In this document: piece by piece, positions 7,002 through 7,822 of the stretch
Layout of the letters: each line of letters opens with the position of its first letter
How positions within the stretch are numbered: the stretch's first letter is position 1
Origin: an uncultured Bacilli bacterium
GTDB lineage: Bacteria; Bacillota_I; Bacilli_A; RF39; UBA660
Direction of reading: 5' to 3'
Assembly: GCA_944358495.1 (NCBI GenBank)
Contig: CALVRF010000061.1
Coordinates: 1-7,822 of the forward strand
Length of the DNA: 7,822 nucleotides
Program-made: the position numbers and the translations under genes
Notes under the pieces: generated by a model
The model's input: only the letters and a program-made list of their open reading frames with translations
Databases searched by the model: none
Told to the model about the DNA's origin: nothing

Positions 7002-7675
7002 CACAAATTCCCCCTTAATAACTCTAAAACCGCATAATTGGCCGCCAATAACCCAGCAACAGCCGGAACAAAAGCATTTGATCCAACTTTTTCATTTTTT
7101 ATTGGTTTCTCAAAAGAAGACACCACTGGTACTTTTCCCTTCAAATGTTCACTATTAACATATTTTCTAATAATTTTAGCCAAAGGGTCATACATGGTTT
7201 TTCTAATATCCATTATTTCTAATCTAGCACTATCCAACTTATTACCTGTTCCCATTACACTAATAAATTTAATTTTCTTTTCTAAACAATTTTTAATTAT
7301 TAATTTTTTAATATCAACAGTATCAATCGCATCAATTACAAAATCTATTTTATATTTAAATAACATATCAATATTATCTTTTGTAATAAATTCTTTTATT
7401 TTAATAACTTGGCATTCTGGATTAATTATTTCTTTTCTTTTTAAGGCTTCATCAACCTTATAATTACCAATATTATTAAGATTAGATAAAAGCTGTCTAT
7501 TTAAATTACTCTCTTCAAAGCAATCGTTATCAACAACAATAATCGTTCCTATTCCACTTCTAAGTAAACTCTCAAAACTATAGCCACCAACTCCGCCTAA
7601 ACCTAATAATAAAACAGCCTTTTCTTTTAATTCACGCACTTTATCGCCAATTAATAACTCTAGTCTATCATACAT
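7001..7675 (-). CDS. tcdA: tRNA threonylcarbamoyladenosine dehydratase TcdA (CsdL/YrvM family)
   Basis: 224-aa member of the E1/ThiF/MoeB-like superfamily. TcdA uses ATP to convert t6A at position 37 of ANN-decoding tRNAs to the cyclic form ct6A in the cytoplasm, downstream of the TsaBCDE t6A pathway (not in this window). Seen: nucleotide-binding GLGGVGG (25-31), VVDND (47-51), SNLNRQ with the expected Arg60 (56-61), DAIDTV (115-120), the family pattern GTGNKLD (142-148) followed by DIRKTMYDPLA (156-166), and the C-terminal NAFVPAVAGLLAA (200-212) typical of Firmicutes YrvM. It is shorter than E. coli TcdA (about 270) and YrvM (about 250). ATG 7675 is preferred over the GTG at 7690 because the conserved YDRLELLIG begins there, AGGTGG (7680-7685) precedes it, and 7690 lies 2 bases from the -10 box. 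The TGA stop overlaps the next gene's ATG, so translation is likely coupled. Partner CsdA/CsdE homologues are not visible. Confidence 0.93.
   Translation of the reverse strand: MYDRLELLIGDKVRELKEKAVLLLGLGGVGGYSFESLLRSGIGTIIVVDNDCFEESNLNRQLLSNLNNIGNYKVDEALKRKEIINPECQVIKIKEFITKDNIDMLFKYKIDFVIDAIDTVDIKKLIIKNCLEKKIKFISVMGTGNKLDSARLEIMDIRKTMYDPLAKIIRKYVNSEHLKGKVPVVSSFEKPIKNEKVGSNAFVPAVAGLLAANYAVLELLRGNL
7009..7016 (-). promoter_or_regulatory. Ribosome binding site for the gene coupled to tcdA
   Basis: AAGGGGGA on the minus strand lies inside the last codons of tcdA (its AGG GGG codons are Arg-Gly) and 7 bases before ATG 7001. With the TGATG stop/start overlap it supports translational coupling and favours ATG 7001 over GTG 7004. 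Confidence 0.8.
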
Positions 7676-7691
7676 GTTACCACCTAACACA

Positions 7692-7720
7692 ATTATACAT
7701 TAAAATAGCCCAAAAGAAAA
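7692..7720 (-). promoter_or_regulatory. Promoter of the tcdA operon
   Basis: Minus-strand TATAAT (7692-7697) is a perfect -10. At 17-bp spacing the -35 position is TTTTCT (7715-7720), a poor match that belongs to the T-rich tail of the preceding terminator. There is no proper TGn extension. The predicted start near 7685 coincides with the first base of AGGTGG, the ribosome binding site, leaving a leader of about 10 bases. Confidence 0.55.
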
Positions 7721-7736
7721 GAAGCTTTAGCTTCCT
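7712..7736 (-). terminator. Intrinsic terminator of the gene at the right edge
   Basis: On the minus strand AGGAAGC (7730-7736) pairs with GCTTCTT (7719-7725) around a TAAA loop, with one G-U pair, followed by TTCTTTT ending at 7712. The first two stem bases are the last two of the TAG stop codon of the upstream coding fragment. Confidence 0.75.
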
Positions 7737-7822
7737 ATGCAATTTGATATGGGTCACTTGAGCTTCCTGTTCCTGTTAGGGTGATATCAGATGATAGATA
7801 GAGAACTGGACGCGCGCCGTAG
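7735..7822 (-). CDS. C-terminal fragment of a probable secreted/surface protein (5' end outside window)
   Basis: An open frame enters from the right edge and ends at TAG (7735-7737), leaving 28 complete codons. The translation includes ARPVLYLSSDITLTGTG and ends DPYQIA. This matches, from memory, a recurring C-terminal pattern (RPV-hydrophobic, L-S-I, GTG, DPY-I) seen at the ends of large secreted or prepilin-like proteins of gut Firmicutes and related Bacilli. That is recollection of a pattern, not a database result. The frame is supported by the terminator starting exactly at its stop codon. Codons near the window edge (GGC GCG CGT) are locally GC-rich compared with the neighbours. No function can be given from this tail alone. 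Confidence 0.7.
   Translation of the reverse strand, partial: YGARPVLYLSSDITLTGTGSSSDPYQIA

Noticed and set aside
7001..7003. TGA at the end of tcdA read as tryptophan (Mollicutes code)
   Set aside because: It sits where TcdA proteins normally end, overlaps the next start as TGATG, and the tryptophan codons inspected elsewhere in the window are TGG.
6754..7463. Two overlapping + strand frames of 134 and 141 codons opposite tcdA and the 176-aa gene
   Set aside because: Their hydrophobic translations arise from Lys/Glu-rich coding on the other strand; the minus-strand genes are supported by motifs, ribosome binding sites and coupling.

Overview
The window reads as a stretch of chromosome from a low-GC, Gram-positive-type bacterium of the Bacilli/Mollicutes neighbourhood. 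Supporting this are the AT-rich composition, strong AGG-type ribosome binding sites, TATAAT -10 boxes, a Firmicutes-like SMC with the short arms known from Mollicutes, and an ABC-F protein of the YbiT/YkpA type. UGA is used as a stop (end of tcdA) and the tryptophan codons I inspected are TGG, so the standard code applies and the organism is not a Mycoplasma/Spiroplasma with UGA=Trp. An uncultured gut lineage such as the RF39-like Bacilli would fit, but that is an inference.

Layout. Positions 8-1744 (+) hold an exported arylsulfate sulfotransferase-like protein. It converges on four minus-strand genes plus one fragment. The ASST-like gene and the ABC-F gene (1754-3349, -) are separated by 9 bases and share one hairpin terminator. 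Upstream of the ABC-F gene come smc (3459-6404, -), an unrecognised 176-aa gene (6471-7001, -) coupled by a TGATG overlap to tcdA (7001-7675, -), and at the right edge the last 28 codons of a probable surface protein (7735-7822, -). There is no RNA gene, mobile element or CRISPR array, and no intergenic gap longer than about 110 bases.

How the genes work together. smc (chromosome organisation), the ABC-F ATPase (ribosome-associated) and tcdA (tRNA A37 modification) are housekeeping functions with no obvious pathway link. tcdA and the unknown gene form a two-gene operon. Each minus-strand unit ends in a hairpin/T-tract, and in all three cases that T-tract lies exactly 17 bp upstream of the TATAAT box of the next unit.

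Most interesting points: (1) the ABC-F protein has one intact composite ATP site and one in which every inspected element except Walker B is altered; (2) the ASST-like protein lacks two of the three active-site histidines and the arginine of the family; (3) terminators and promoters are fused, and predicted mRNA leaders are very short; (4) there is an orphan protein coupled to tcdA. I do not see a multi-gene novel defence or biosynthetic system here.
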